Shown here one piece after another: positions 42,851-50,064 of a stretch of 64,000 nt of DNA. The DNA lies in NCBI RefSeq assembly GCF_021532275.1, contig NZ_JACBOT010000021.1, positions 398,961-462,960 on the forward strand, written 5' to 3'. Positions within the stretch are counted from its first letter, which is position 1. Every line of letters starts with the position of its first letter. Position numbers and translations under genes: made by a program. Origin of the DNA: Brevibacterium sp. UCMA 11754 (GTDB taxonomy: Bacteria; Actinomycetota; Actinomycetes; Actinomycetales; Brevibacteriaceae). The notes beneath the pieces are model-generated. The model was not told the DNA's origin. It saw only the letters and a list, made by a program, of their open reading frames with translations, and did not search any database.

Positions 42851-43968
42851 TTCCGAGAACTCCCGAGACCCGCCTCGGCGATGGAGGACTTCGTCGACTG
42901 ATCGAACGGGCTGTGGATCCGCGGGGCGCCGTGGTCGTCCTCCTCATCGTCATCCTGATCGCCATTGTCGTCCTCAACCCGAGCTTCGCAGAGCCGGGAG
43001 CGCTCATGCGCTTCATCCAGCGGGTCTCGCCCGTGGTCATCGTCGCCATCGGCCAGTACTTCGTCATCGTCAGCGGCGAATTCGACCTGTCGATGGGCGC
43101 AGTGGTCACCGCGCAGGTGATGACCGCGGGCCATCTCATCGGCGAAGACGACTCGAAGACGGTGCCGGTGCTCATCATCATGCTGGTCATCGGCGTCGTC
43201 GTCGGCATCGTCAACGGGCTGGCCACGACGCTGCTCAAAGTCCCCTCGTTCATCGTCACCCTCGGCACGATGCTCGTCATCCACGGCGCAGTCATGTGGT
43301 GGACGGGCGGAGCGGCGACGGGCAATCCCGCCGAATCCTTCCGGCAGCTCGGCCGGGGCGGGATCGAGGGGATCCCGATCCTGGGCCTCCTGCCCTATGC
43401 CGTCCTGATTCTGGTGGCAGTCATCGTCTTCGCCGTGTGGATCTCCCGGAGACCCTTCGGCAGGACCGTGGTCGCCATCGGCGACAACGCAGAGGCGGTG
43501 GTCTTCGCCGGAGCGAACGTGTGGAGGACGAAGACTCTCGCCTTCGTCCTGTCCTCCCTCGCAGCGACAGTGGCAGGAGTGCTCCTCGCCGGCTATGCCG
43601 GGGTCCATCCCTCAGTCGGTCAGGGCTACGAATTCACCGCCATCACGGCAGTCGTTCTGGGAGGCGTGGTCCTCGGCGGCGGACGGGGAACCGTCCTCGG
43701 CGCACTGATCGGAGCCTTCACGCTCGAGTCACTCTTCACCCTGCTCAACTTCACCTCGGTGCCGGCAACGATGCGCGACGCGATCCAGGGAGCCATCATC
43801 ATCGCTGCGGTCGCATACTCCGGTGTGGTCTTCGCGAAGAAGCGCAGACGACCCGCCACCTCGGCGACCACGAGCCCGACGAATGAACAGACCGACCCAA
43901 GCACAACCTCGGCGGGGGCACCTTCGCCGATCCAACTCACCGGCGGCGACGAAGCCGCACGGAAATGA
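42847..43968 (+). CDS. CUT2 sugar ABC transporter permease 2 (RbsC type)
   Basis: 373 residues, about nine helices: VVIVAIGQYFVIVSGEFDLSMGAVV, VNGLATTLLKVPSFIVTLGTM, and GYEFTAITAVVLGGVVLGGGRGT. It differs from permease 1, so the channel is probably a heterodimer, as in Lsr- or erythritol-type systems. It overlaps permease 1 (ATGA) and is followed after 16 bases by the binding protein. Confidence 0.93.
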   Translation: MIPRTPETRLGDGGLRRLIERAVDPRGAVVVLLIVILIAIVVLNPSFAEPGALMRFIQRVSPVVIVAIGQYFVIVSGEFDLSMGAVVTAQVMTAGHLIGEDDSKTVPVLIIMLVIGVVVGIVNGLATTLLKVPSFIVTLGTMLVIHGAVMWWTGGAATGNPAESFRQLGRGGIEGIPILGLLPYAVLILVAVIVFAVWISRRPFGRTVVAIGDNAEAVVFAGANVWRTKTLAFVLSSLAATVAGVLLAGYAGVHPSVGQGYEFTAITAVVLGGVVLGGGRGTVLGALIGAFTLESLFTLLNFTSVPATMRDAIQGAIIIAAVAYSGVVFAKKRRRPATSATTSPTNEQTDPSTTSAGAPSPIQLTGGDEAARK

Positions 43969-43984
43969 CAAGGGAGAGAACATC

Positions 43985-45196
43985 ATGAGAAGAGGATTGA
44001 GGAGCGCGCTCGGCATTGCCAGTGCCGCGGCTCTCATCGCATTGGCGGGGTGCACGACCGACCCGTCTGTGGAGCCGGCGGACGAAGGCGATGGTGCGCA
44101 GGAGGAGGCACCGGCCGAGGAATGGTTCGACCAGGAGCTCTACGACCAGCAGTTCAAGCAGCGTGAGGTCGAACCGGATGGCCCGGAGGACAAGCCCTAC
44201 CTGCAGATGATCAACCCGAAGATGGGCGACACCTCGGAGTTCAAGTCCGATGGTGGGAAGAAGATGTGCTTCGCGAATGCATCGATCTCCAACCCCTGGC
44301 GCCAGACCGGGTGGATCACGATGAACGAGCAGCTCAAGGAGCTCAAGAAGGACGGCGTCATCACTGAGATGGAGACCCGTGATGCTCAGGACAATGATGA
44401 TACGCAGATTGCGGACATCGACTACTTCATCGCCGAAGGCAACTGCGATGGCTTCATCATCTCGCCCAACTCGACGGCCGCAATCACACCGGCCGTCGAA
44501 CGCGCCTGCAAGACAGACAAGCCCGTGATCGTCTTCGACCGCGGTGTCGAAACGGACTGCGCCGTGACGTTCATCCACCCGATCGGCGGATTCGCCTGGG
44601 GCATCGACACCTCGCAGTTCCTCATCGACAACCTCGAGAAGGGCGACAAGGTCGTGGCGCTGCGGATTCTGCCCGGTGTCGACGTGCTCGAACAGCGCTG
44701 GGCGGCAGCGGACAAGCTCTTCGGTGAGGCCGGAATCGAGGTCGTCGACTACTTCACCGAGGGTGACCCGGCCGAGATCAAGAAGGTCGTCTCCGATGAG
44801 CTCGCGAAGGGCGACGTCCAGGGCATCTGGATGGATGCGGGAGACGGTGCTGTGTCCGCGATCGAAGCATTCGAGGATGCTGGCAAGGACTACCCGGTGA
44901 TGACCGGTGAGGACGAGCTGAGCTTCCTGCGGAAGTGGAAGGACACTGAGATGACTGCTCTGGCGCCCGTGTACACGAACTTCCAGTGGCGGACCCCGCT
45001 GCTGGCCGCGGAGAAGATCTTCCAAGGTGAGGAAGTTCCTACCGAATGGGTGCTGCCCCAGAGCCCGATCACGGCCGAGGACCTCGATGAGTACCTTGAC
45101 CGGAACGAGGGAATGCCCGATGGCCACTATGCGAAGTTCGGCGGCGAAGACATGGCCGGATATCCGCAGGTGTGGCAGGACCGAGTCATCCCCTGA
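43985..45196 (+). CDS. Sugar-binding lipoprotein of the CUT2 transporter
   Basis: 403 residues. The signal peptide has a lipobox LIALAGC, so the protein is tethered outside the membrane. An acidic linker (about 25-65) leads to a type-1 periplasmic binding fold: MCFANASISNPWRQTGWITMNEQLKE, DYFIAEGNCDGFIISPNSTAAI, DKPVIVFDRGVE. GGGAGAG lies six bases before the ATG. Four extra Cys in the mature part may form disulfides. Ligand unknown. Confidence 0.92.
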   Translation: MRRGLRSALGIASAAALIALAGCTTDPSVEPADEGDGAQEEAPAEEWFDQELYDQQFKQREVEPDGPEDKPYLQMINPKMGDTSEFKSDGGKKMCFANASISNPWRQTGWITMNEQLKELKKDGVITEMETRDAQDNDDTQIADIDYFIAEGNCDGFIISPNSTAAITPAVERACKTDKPVIVFDRGVETDCAVTFIHPIGGFAWGIDTSQFLIDNLEKGDKVVALRILPGVDVLEQRWAAADKLFGEAGIEVVDYFTEGDPAEIKKVVSDELAKGDVQGIWMDAGDGAVSAIEAFEDAGKDYPVMTGEDELSFLRKWKDTEMTALAPVYTNFQWRTPLLAAEKIFQGEEVPTEWVLPQSPITAEDLDEYLDRNEGMPDGHYAKFGGEDMAGYPQVWQDRVIP

Positions 45197-45209
45197 TCGG
45201 GGAATGGGG

Positions 45210-45267
45210 ATGATCGGCGTGTGCGGATGGCGGATGAACGGCGTGCGCGGATGTTCGGCGTGCGTGT
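45210..45267 (+). repeat. Three 17-bp imperfect repeats before the epimerase gene
   Basis: ATGATCGGCGTGTGCGG (45210), ATGAACGGCGTGCGCGG (45234) and ATGTTCGGCGTGCGTGT (45251); the next ATGAACGG at 45268 continues the series. A 23-codon Cys-containing mini-ORF (45210-45281) runs through them and overlaps the start of the epimerase gene. Confidence 0.75.
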
Positions 45268-45285
45268 ATGAACGGGAGTGAGGAC

Positions 45286-46248
45286 GTGATCGGACCCCGT
45301 GAGATCGGCATCAACACCTGGGTGTGGACATCTCCGCTGACGACGGAGAACCTCGGCGATCTGGCGGACCGAGCCCGACGATTCGGGTTCGGTCTGCTGG
45401 AACTGCCCGTGGAGAACCCGGGTGAATGGGACCCGAACTCCGCCGCCGAGGTGCTTGCCGGGTACGAAATGGGTGCGCGGATCGTGGGGGCGATGGGTCC
45501 CGGTCGTGACCTCATCGACCCGCTGTATCGTGCGGATACCCAGGACTACCTCCGGCACTGTGTGGATGTCGCGCTCGCCGTGGGGTCGCCCACCGTGGCT
45601 GGTCCGTTCACGGCCGCGACCGGCCGAGTGTGGCGGATGGATGCGGGCGAGCGGAGCCAGGTCGTGGAGATGCTTCGGGAGGCACTGCGCCCGGTTGCCG
45701 ACTATGCTGCCGAACGCAGCGTGACCCTGGCTGTGGAGCCGCTCAACCGGTACGAGACGAGCATCATCAATACCGTCGGCCAGGCCCTCGATGCTCTCGA
45801 ACCCCTGCTGGACCGTGGAGTCGGGCTGGCTCTGGACAGCTATCACCTCAACATCGAGGAGCGTTCCCCGGCAGCCGCGATCCGGGCCTCCGGGGATCAT
45901 TGTCGGGTCGTGCAGGTATGCGGCAACGATCGCGGGCCCGTGGGCGGAGACCACACCGACTGGGACTCTTTCTTCGATGCTCTCGACGACATCGCCTACG
46001 CGGGACCGCTGACGCTGGAGAGCTTCACCGCAGACAACGACACCATCGCCGTGGCTGCGTCCATCTGGCGTCCCCTGGCAAAGACCCAAGACGAACTGGC
46101 AAGATCCAGCGCCGAATTCCTCACCGAACTGCAGCTTTCGCGGGCTTCGGGCACGGGGACGGCGGTCAGGAATTCGGCCGACGGGGGCTCGGCGGACACG
46201 GCCCCGGCGGACAGGGCAGCGAATATATCTGCAAGGGAGCAGCAATGA
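45286..46248 (+). CDS. Sugar phosphate isomerase/epimerase (TIM barrel, ketose 3-epimerase-like)
   Basis: About 320 residues. It starts IGINTWVWTSPL as tagatose/psicose 3-epimerases do. Metal ligands are in LAVEPLNRYE, GLALDSYHLNIEE, GNDRGPVGGDHTDWDSFFDAL and LTLESF. GTG 45286 is preferred because GGGAG lies seven bases upstream; ATG 45268 adds six residues. The stop overlaps the next start (ATGA). It probably epimerises a keto-sugar made by the operon dehydrogenase. Confidence 0.88.
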   Translation: MIGPREIGINTWVWTSPLTTENLGDLADRARRFGFGLLELPVENPGEWDPNSAAEVLAGYEMGARIVGAMGPGRDLIDPLYRADTQDYLRHCVDVALAVGSPTVAGPFTAATGRVWRMDAGERSQVVEMLREALRPVADYAAERSVTLAVEPLNRYETSIINTVGQALDALEPLLDRGVGLALDSYHLNIEERSPAAAIRASGDHCRVVQVCGNDRGPVGGDHTDWDSFFDALDDIAYAGPLTLESFTADNDTIAVAASIWRPLAKTQDELARSSAEFLTELQLSRASGTGTAVRNSADGGSADTAPADRAANISAREQQ

Positions 46249-47258
46249 CCGATTCATCTCATCCAGTCACTCTATTCACTGGCCAATGGGCCGATATGCC
46301 GTTCGAGGAGGTGGCTCGGCTGGCGGCGTCCTGGGGTTATGACGGGCTGGAGATCGCGTGTTCCGGCGATCATCTGGACCTCGCCAGGGCCGACGAAAAT
46401 CCTGCGTACCTGCAGTCACGCCTCGATGTTCTGGACAGGTACGGTCTCAAAGTGTGGGCGATCTCGAACCATCTGGCGGGCCAGGCCGTGTGCGATGATC
46501 CGATCGATTTCCGCCATCAGGCGATCGTGCGTGACTATGTCTGGGGCGACGGCGATGCGGAAGGGGTGCGCCGACGTGCCGCCGAAGATATGAAGCGGGC
46601 AGCCAGGGTGGCGCGAAAGCTCGGTGTGGACACTGTCGTCGGGTTCACAGGATCGAAGATCTGGCCGTATGTGGCGATGTTCCCACCTGTCCCTGCCGAG
46701 GTCATCGATGCCGGCTACGAGGACTTCGCTACTCGGTGGAATCCGATCCTCGACGTCTTCGACGGCGAGGGGGTGCGCTTTGCTCACGAGGTTCATCCGT
46801 CCGAGATCGCCTACGACTACTGGACGACGGTGCGGGCATTGGAGTGCATCGAACACCGGGAAGCCTTCGGCCTCAACTGGGACCCGAGCCACCTGCTGTG
46901 GCAGGGCCTGGACACGATCGGCTTCATCACCGACTTCGCCGATCGCATCTACCATGTCGATTGTAAAGACACACGACTTCGGCCTGCGAGCGGGCGAAGC
47001 GGCATCCTCGGTTCCCATCTGCCCTGGGGTGATCCTCGGCGAGGGTGGGATTTCGTGTCGACGGGGCACGGGGACATGCACTGGGAGGATGCGTTTCGAG
47101 CGCTGAGGTCGATCGGCTACACCGGGCCGATCTCGATCGAATGGGAAGATGCCGGGATGGATCGTCTCCACGGTGCCGCCGAGGCGGTCGTGCGCATCCG
47201 TGAACTGCTGTGGAAGAAGCCCGACGCGTCCTTCGATGCCGCGTTCTCGAACCAGTAG
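46245..47258 (+). CDS. Sugar phosphate isomerase/epimerase, second paralogue (IolE/xylose isomerase-like barrel)
   Basis: 337 residues: GQWADMPFEEVARLAASWGYDGLEIAC, VVGFTGSKIWPYVAMFPPVP, FAHEVHPSEIAYDYWTT (metal Glu/His), LNWDPSHLLWQGLD, YHVDCKDTRL and ISIEWEDAGMDRL. AAGGGAG precedes ATG 46245. It is last in the sugar operon. Residues fit a dehydratase or isomerase acting after the dehydrogenase. The downstream gap to the LysE stop holds only a weak hairpin. Confidence 0.9.
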   Translation: MTDSSHPVTLFTGQWADMPFEEVARLAASWGYDGLEIACSGDHLDLARADENPAYLQSRLDVLDRYGLKVWAISNHLAGQAVCDDPIDFRHQAIVRDYVWGDGDAEGVRRRAAEDMKRAARVARKLGVDTVVGFTGSKIWPYVAMFPPVPAEVIDAGYEDFATRWNPILDVFDGEGVRFAHEVHPSEIAYDYWTTVRALECIEHREAFGLNWDPSHLLWQGLDTIGFITDFADRIYHVDCKDTRLRPASGRSGILGSHLPWGDPRRGWDFVSTGHGDMHWEDAFRALRSIGYTGPISIEWEDAGMDRLHGAAEAVVRIRELLWKKPDASFDAAFSNQ

Positions 47259-47315
47259 GTGCTGCTCGGATGACTGAGCGCAGCGACCCGGACCAATGGG
47301 CGCAGCGGTGTCTGT

Positions 47316-47996
47316 CTACTGGCTGGCGAAGGCCAGCGTTCCGCCCAAGCCGATGAGCATGCCGCCGCCGATTCCACGGATCCGCGACATCCGCCTCGGC
47401 GAGCGAGCGAACCAGCTGCGCGCGGTACCGGCGATGAAGGCCCACGACCCGTCCGAGAACAGGGCAAGCGCCTGGAAGAGGAGACCGAGGAAGATCATCT
47501 GCAACGGCACATGCCCTGCCTCGATCGAGACGAACTGGGGGAGGGCCGCGACGAAGAAGATGATGGTCTTCGGGTTCGAGATGCCGACGATGAAGCCCTG
47601 CATGAACATCGAGCGATAGGTGACTTCACGACCAGCTGGGACGAAGGAATCCGCTTCGCTCTCAGCCTCCAGCGCCGATGATGGGTCCTCGGGCACCTCA
47701 TTGCCGACCTTGCGGTGTCGGATGCCCTGGACGCCCAAGTAGACGAGGTAGCCGGCGCCGAGGATCTTGACGATCGTGAAGATGACGACCGATTGGGCGA
47801 CGATGGTGCCCACCCCGAAGGCCACGGCCACGATGATCGGGATGATGCCGACGCTGCCGCCGAGCACGCTCGTCAAGCCCGAGCGTCTGCCGTGTGAGAG
47901 TGATTGGCCGACGACGAAGAGCACCGTCGGCCCGGGAATCACGATGATGACGAGGGCTGCGGCGAGAAAGGAGAGAAGAGCGTCGGTGGTCGGCAC
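47316..47996 (-). CDS. LysE/RhtB-family amino-acid exporter
   Basis: 226 residues with six helices: LVIIVIPGPTVLFVVGQSLSHGRRSGL at the N-terminus (PGP motif), YLVYLGVQGIRHRK, and MQGFIVGISNPKTIIFFVAALPQF. The loop between helices 3 and 4 is acidic and longer than usual. GTG 47996 follows TAGACT by six bases, another leaderless arrangement. Divergent from the M50 gene. Confidence 0.92.
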   Translation of the reverse strand: MPTTDALLSFLAAALVIIVIPGPTVLFVVGQSLSHGRRSGLTSVLGGSVGIIPIIVAVAFGVGTIVAQSVVIFTIVKILGAGYLVYLGVQGIRHRKVGNEVPEDPSSALEAESEADSFVPAGREVTYRSMFMQGFIVGISNPKTIIFFVAALPQFVSIEAGHVPLQMIFLGLLFQALALFSDGSWAFIAGTARSWFARSPRRMSRIRGIGGGMLIGLGGTLAFASQ

Positions 47997-48002
47997 AAAA
48001 GA

Positions 48003-48008
48003 AGTCTA
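48003..48008 (-). promoter_or_regulatory. Putative -10 of a leaderless lysE promoter
   Basis: TAGACT (minus strand) ends six bases before GTG 47996; TTACCT lies 18 bases further up as a possible -35. Confidence 0.45.
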
Positions 48009-48155
48009 TGGTCGCGGCGAGGGCGCAGGTAAGGGACTGACGCGGAGAGTTCGATCACATGCCCGAGGACCTGTGCGGGTCCGCAGGTTGGCCCTGCTGG
48101 GGTGCCGGCTTCGCATTGTGAACCGACCTGGAAGACGGGCCCGTACGGACTCTCG

Positions 48156-48190
48156 GAACCGACCCTGAGGATGTCACTCAGGGTCGGTTC
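48156..48190. promoter_or_regulatory. Perfect 14-bp inverted repeat upstream of the M50 gene
   Basis: GAACCGACCCTGAG, seven bases, CTCAGGGTCGGTTC. The right arm ends one base before TAGACT (48192-48197), a likely -10, so the repeat covers the -35 position. It fits an operator better than a terminator, since no plus-strand gene ends just upstream. Confidence 0.6.
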
Positions 48191-48205
48191 ATAGACTGGG
48201 CCGCT

Positions 48206-48247
48206 ATGAGCGAGCAATTGACGACGGAGGTGCGTGCATGGACCTGA
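48206..48247 (+). other. Possible 13-codon leader peptide before the M50 gene
   Basis: ATG at 48206 lies eight bases after TAGACT and opens MSEQLTTEVRAWT; its TGA falls inside the first codons of the M50 gene in another frame. Coding status unproven. Confidence 0.3.
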
Positions 48248-48987
48248 AGCAGGGAGTCTCAACCTGGTGGGAGGCCATCACGTCCGGGTTCGGGCGCCAG
48301 GACGGGCTGGAACCCGATGCCGTACAGCTGCTCCTCGTCATTGGCATTCCTCTGGTTGTCACGCTGACGCCGGGAATCTGGCGCTTCTTCGGCATGTTCG
48401 TCACCTTCGTGCACGAACTCGGCCACGCCTTCGCCGCATTGATGACAGGTCGGGTCGTCAAGGGAATCTCCCTGAACTTCGACCACTCCGGTCAGATGAA
48501 CTCCTTCGGCAAGGTCGGATTCTCGGCGACGTGGTCGGGTTTCTGGGGATATCCGGCACCCGGCGTCCTCGGACTGGTCCTCATCACCTCGGCGACTCAG
48601 GGGTGGGCGCCACTGGCGCTGTCGGTCGGTGCGCTCATCCTTCTGGTTGCGCTCATCTTCATCCGGAACCTCGCCGGCGCCATGATCGCAGTGGTCACGG
48701 CCGTGGCCGCGCAGCTCGTCGTCGTCTTCCTGCCGATCGAATGGCTCGCCGTGTTCGTCGCCGGCCTGGGAACGGCCCTGGTGATCGGCTCGCTCAAGGA
48801 CCTCGTCAAGGTATTCCGCGTCCATACCCGCAGGCGCCACATCCAACAGTCGGATGCCTACATCCTCGCCCAGGGTTCGAGCCTGCCGGCGGCAGCCTGG
48901 CTGAGCCTGTTCGCGCTGGTCATCATCTTCTGCGCGCTCGCCTCCGCATACATTCTGTACTCGGCGTCCACGATTGCTATCGGCTGA
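48238..48987 (+). CDS. M50-family (M50B-like) membrane metallopeptidase
   Basis: 249 residues, several membrane helices. The zinc motif HExxH appears as FVHELGHAFAALMTG at about residue 61-65. FWGYPAPGVLGLVLI is a second conserved region. Such short M50B proteins are common in Actinobacteria with unknown targets. GGAGG lies seven bases before the ATG. A strong inverted repeat and a possible leader peptide precede it, which suggests regulation. Confidence 0.88.
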   Translation: MDLKQGVSTWWEAITSGFGRQDGLEPDAVQLLLVIGIPLVVTLTPGIWRFFGMFVTFVHELGHAFAALMTGRVVKGISLNFDHSGQMNSFGKVGFSATWSGFWGYPAPGVLGLVLITSATQGWAPLALSVGALILLVALIFIRNLAGAMIAVVTAVAAQLVVVFLPIEWLAVFVAGLGTALVIGSLKDLVKVFRVHTRRRHIQQSDAYILAQGSSLPAAAWLSLFALVIIFCALASAYILYSASTIAIG

Positions 48988-49082
48988 TCACGCAGGGTCA
49001 CTGGGGGCATGGGGGCAGTTCGGATCTGAGGTGGCAGCAGTCGGGTCGGGGCTGGAAGCAGCCCGCGCCCAAGGCCGGGGGC

Positions 49083-49125
49083 AGTCGAGGGGTCGGGGGT
49101 AGTCGAGGGGTCGGGGGTAGTCGAG
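49083..49125. repeat. 18-bp tandem repeat between M50 and HAD genes
   Basis: AGTCGAGGGGTCGGGGGT occurs at 49083 and 49101, with a partial third copy at 49119. It is G-rich on the plus strand and lies in a 164-base intergenic gap. Confidence 0.85.
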
Positions 49126-49151
49126 TCAGCACCGGATGGCAGAATCGGAGT

Positions 49152-49829
49152 ATGAATCCGAGCCCGAAGTATGCTGCTGTGCTGTTCGACTGCGACGGGG
49201 TGCTCGTCGATTCTGAGCGCCTCACGAACACTGTTCTCTGGGAAATGCTCAATGAGCTGGGATGGCAGATCTCGCGAGAGGAATGTGTGTCCCGGTTCGT
49301 CGGGAAGATGCTCCGCGACGAGGTGGATGTCATCGAGGAGCATTCCGGTTTCCGTATCGACGCTGAGTGGCTGAGTGTGTTCCGTGGACGTCGCAATGAT
49401 GCTCTCGAAGCTTCATTGGAAGCAATACCGGGAGTCGCCGAGGCGGTCCGTGCCCTTGATGCGGCTTACCCCGGTCGGCTCGCGGTCGCGTCGAGCGCTG
49501 ACCGCCCCAAGATCAACCTGCAGCTGCAGAAGATCGGGCTCTTCGACGTCTTCGACGGTCGGATCTTCTCCGGAATGGAGCTGCCTCAGTCGAAGCCGGC
49601 GCCGGACGTGTATCTGGCGGCCGCTGACGCTCTCGGCGTCGATCCTGTGGAGACAGCAGTGATCGAGGATTCGCCGACCGGTGTGACAGCGGGCGTTGCG
49701 GCTGGCGCACACGTGTTCGGCTTCTGCCCCGACTCGCCAGTCCATCAGAGACCCGAGGCCCTCGAACGCGTGGGAGCCCATGAGATCTTCACCGCGATGG
49801 AGCAGCTGCCGGGCCTGCTCTTGCGCTGA
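49152..49829 (+). CDS. HAD-superfamily phosphatase (beta-phosphoglucomutase-like)
   Basis: 225 residues: VLFDCDGVLVDSE with both catalytic Asp, VASSADRPKINLQL (motif II), SKPAPDVYLAAADALGVDP (motif III Lys) and VIEDSPTGVTAGVAAG (motif IV). Acts on sugar phosphates or similar small substrates; not assignable further. CAGAAT lies six bases before the ATG, and GGAG partly overlaps the same space. The gap 49830-50064 is AT-rich (49900-50035) and contains no gene. Confidence 0.92.
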   Translation: MNPSPKYAAVLFDCDGVLVDSERLTNTVLWEMLNELGWQISREECVSRFVGKMLRDEVDVIEEHSGFRIDAEWLSVFRGRRNDALEASLEAIPGVAEAVRALDAAYPGRLAVASSADRPKINLQLQKIGLFDVFDGRIFSGMELPQSKPAPDVYLAAADALGVDPVETAVIEDSPTGVTAGVAAGAHVFGFCPDSPVHQRPEALERVGAHEIFTAMEQLPGLLLR

Positions 49830-50064
49830 GATGTGCTCAGAAGCGCGCGGGATTCCCCGGACCGCGGTGTGAGGTGGTTGGCCGGTTGAGGGTGAGCAGG
49901 TGGTGGTTGAAAAATGCCTCTCTATTACGTCCATTATGACTTCATCATCGAATAAAGATCGAACTAACCTATCGCTTGTTATCGAATTGTGATGTTAATC
50001 ACTGACGATCACGACTAGAATTGAGGTAGGCACTCACATCGACGTGAAGATCAGGTGACCACCA

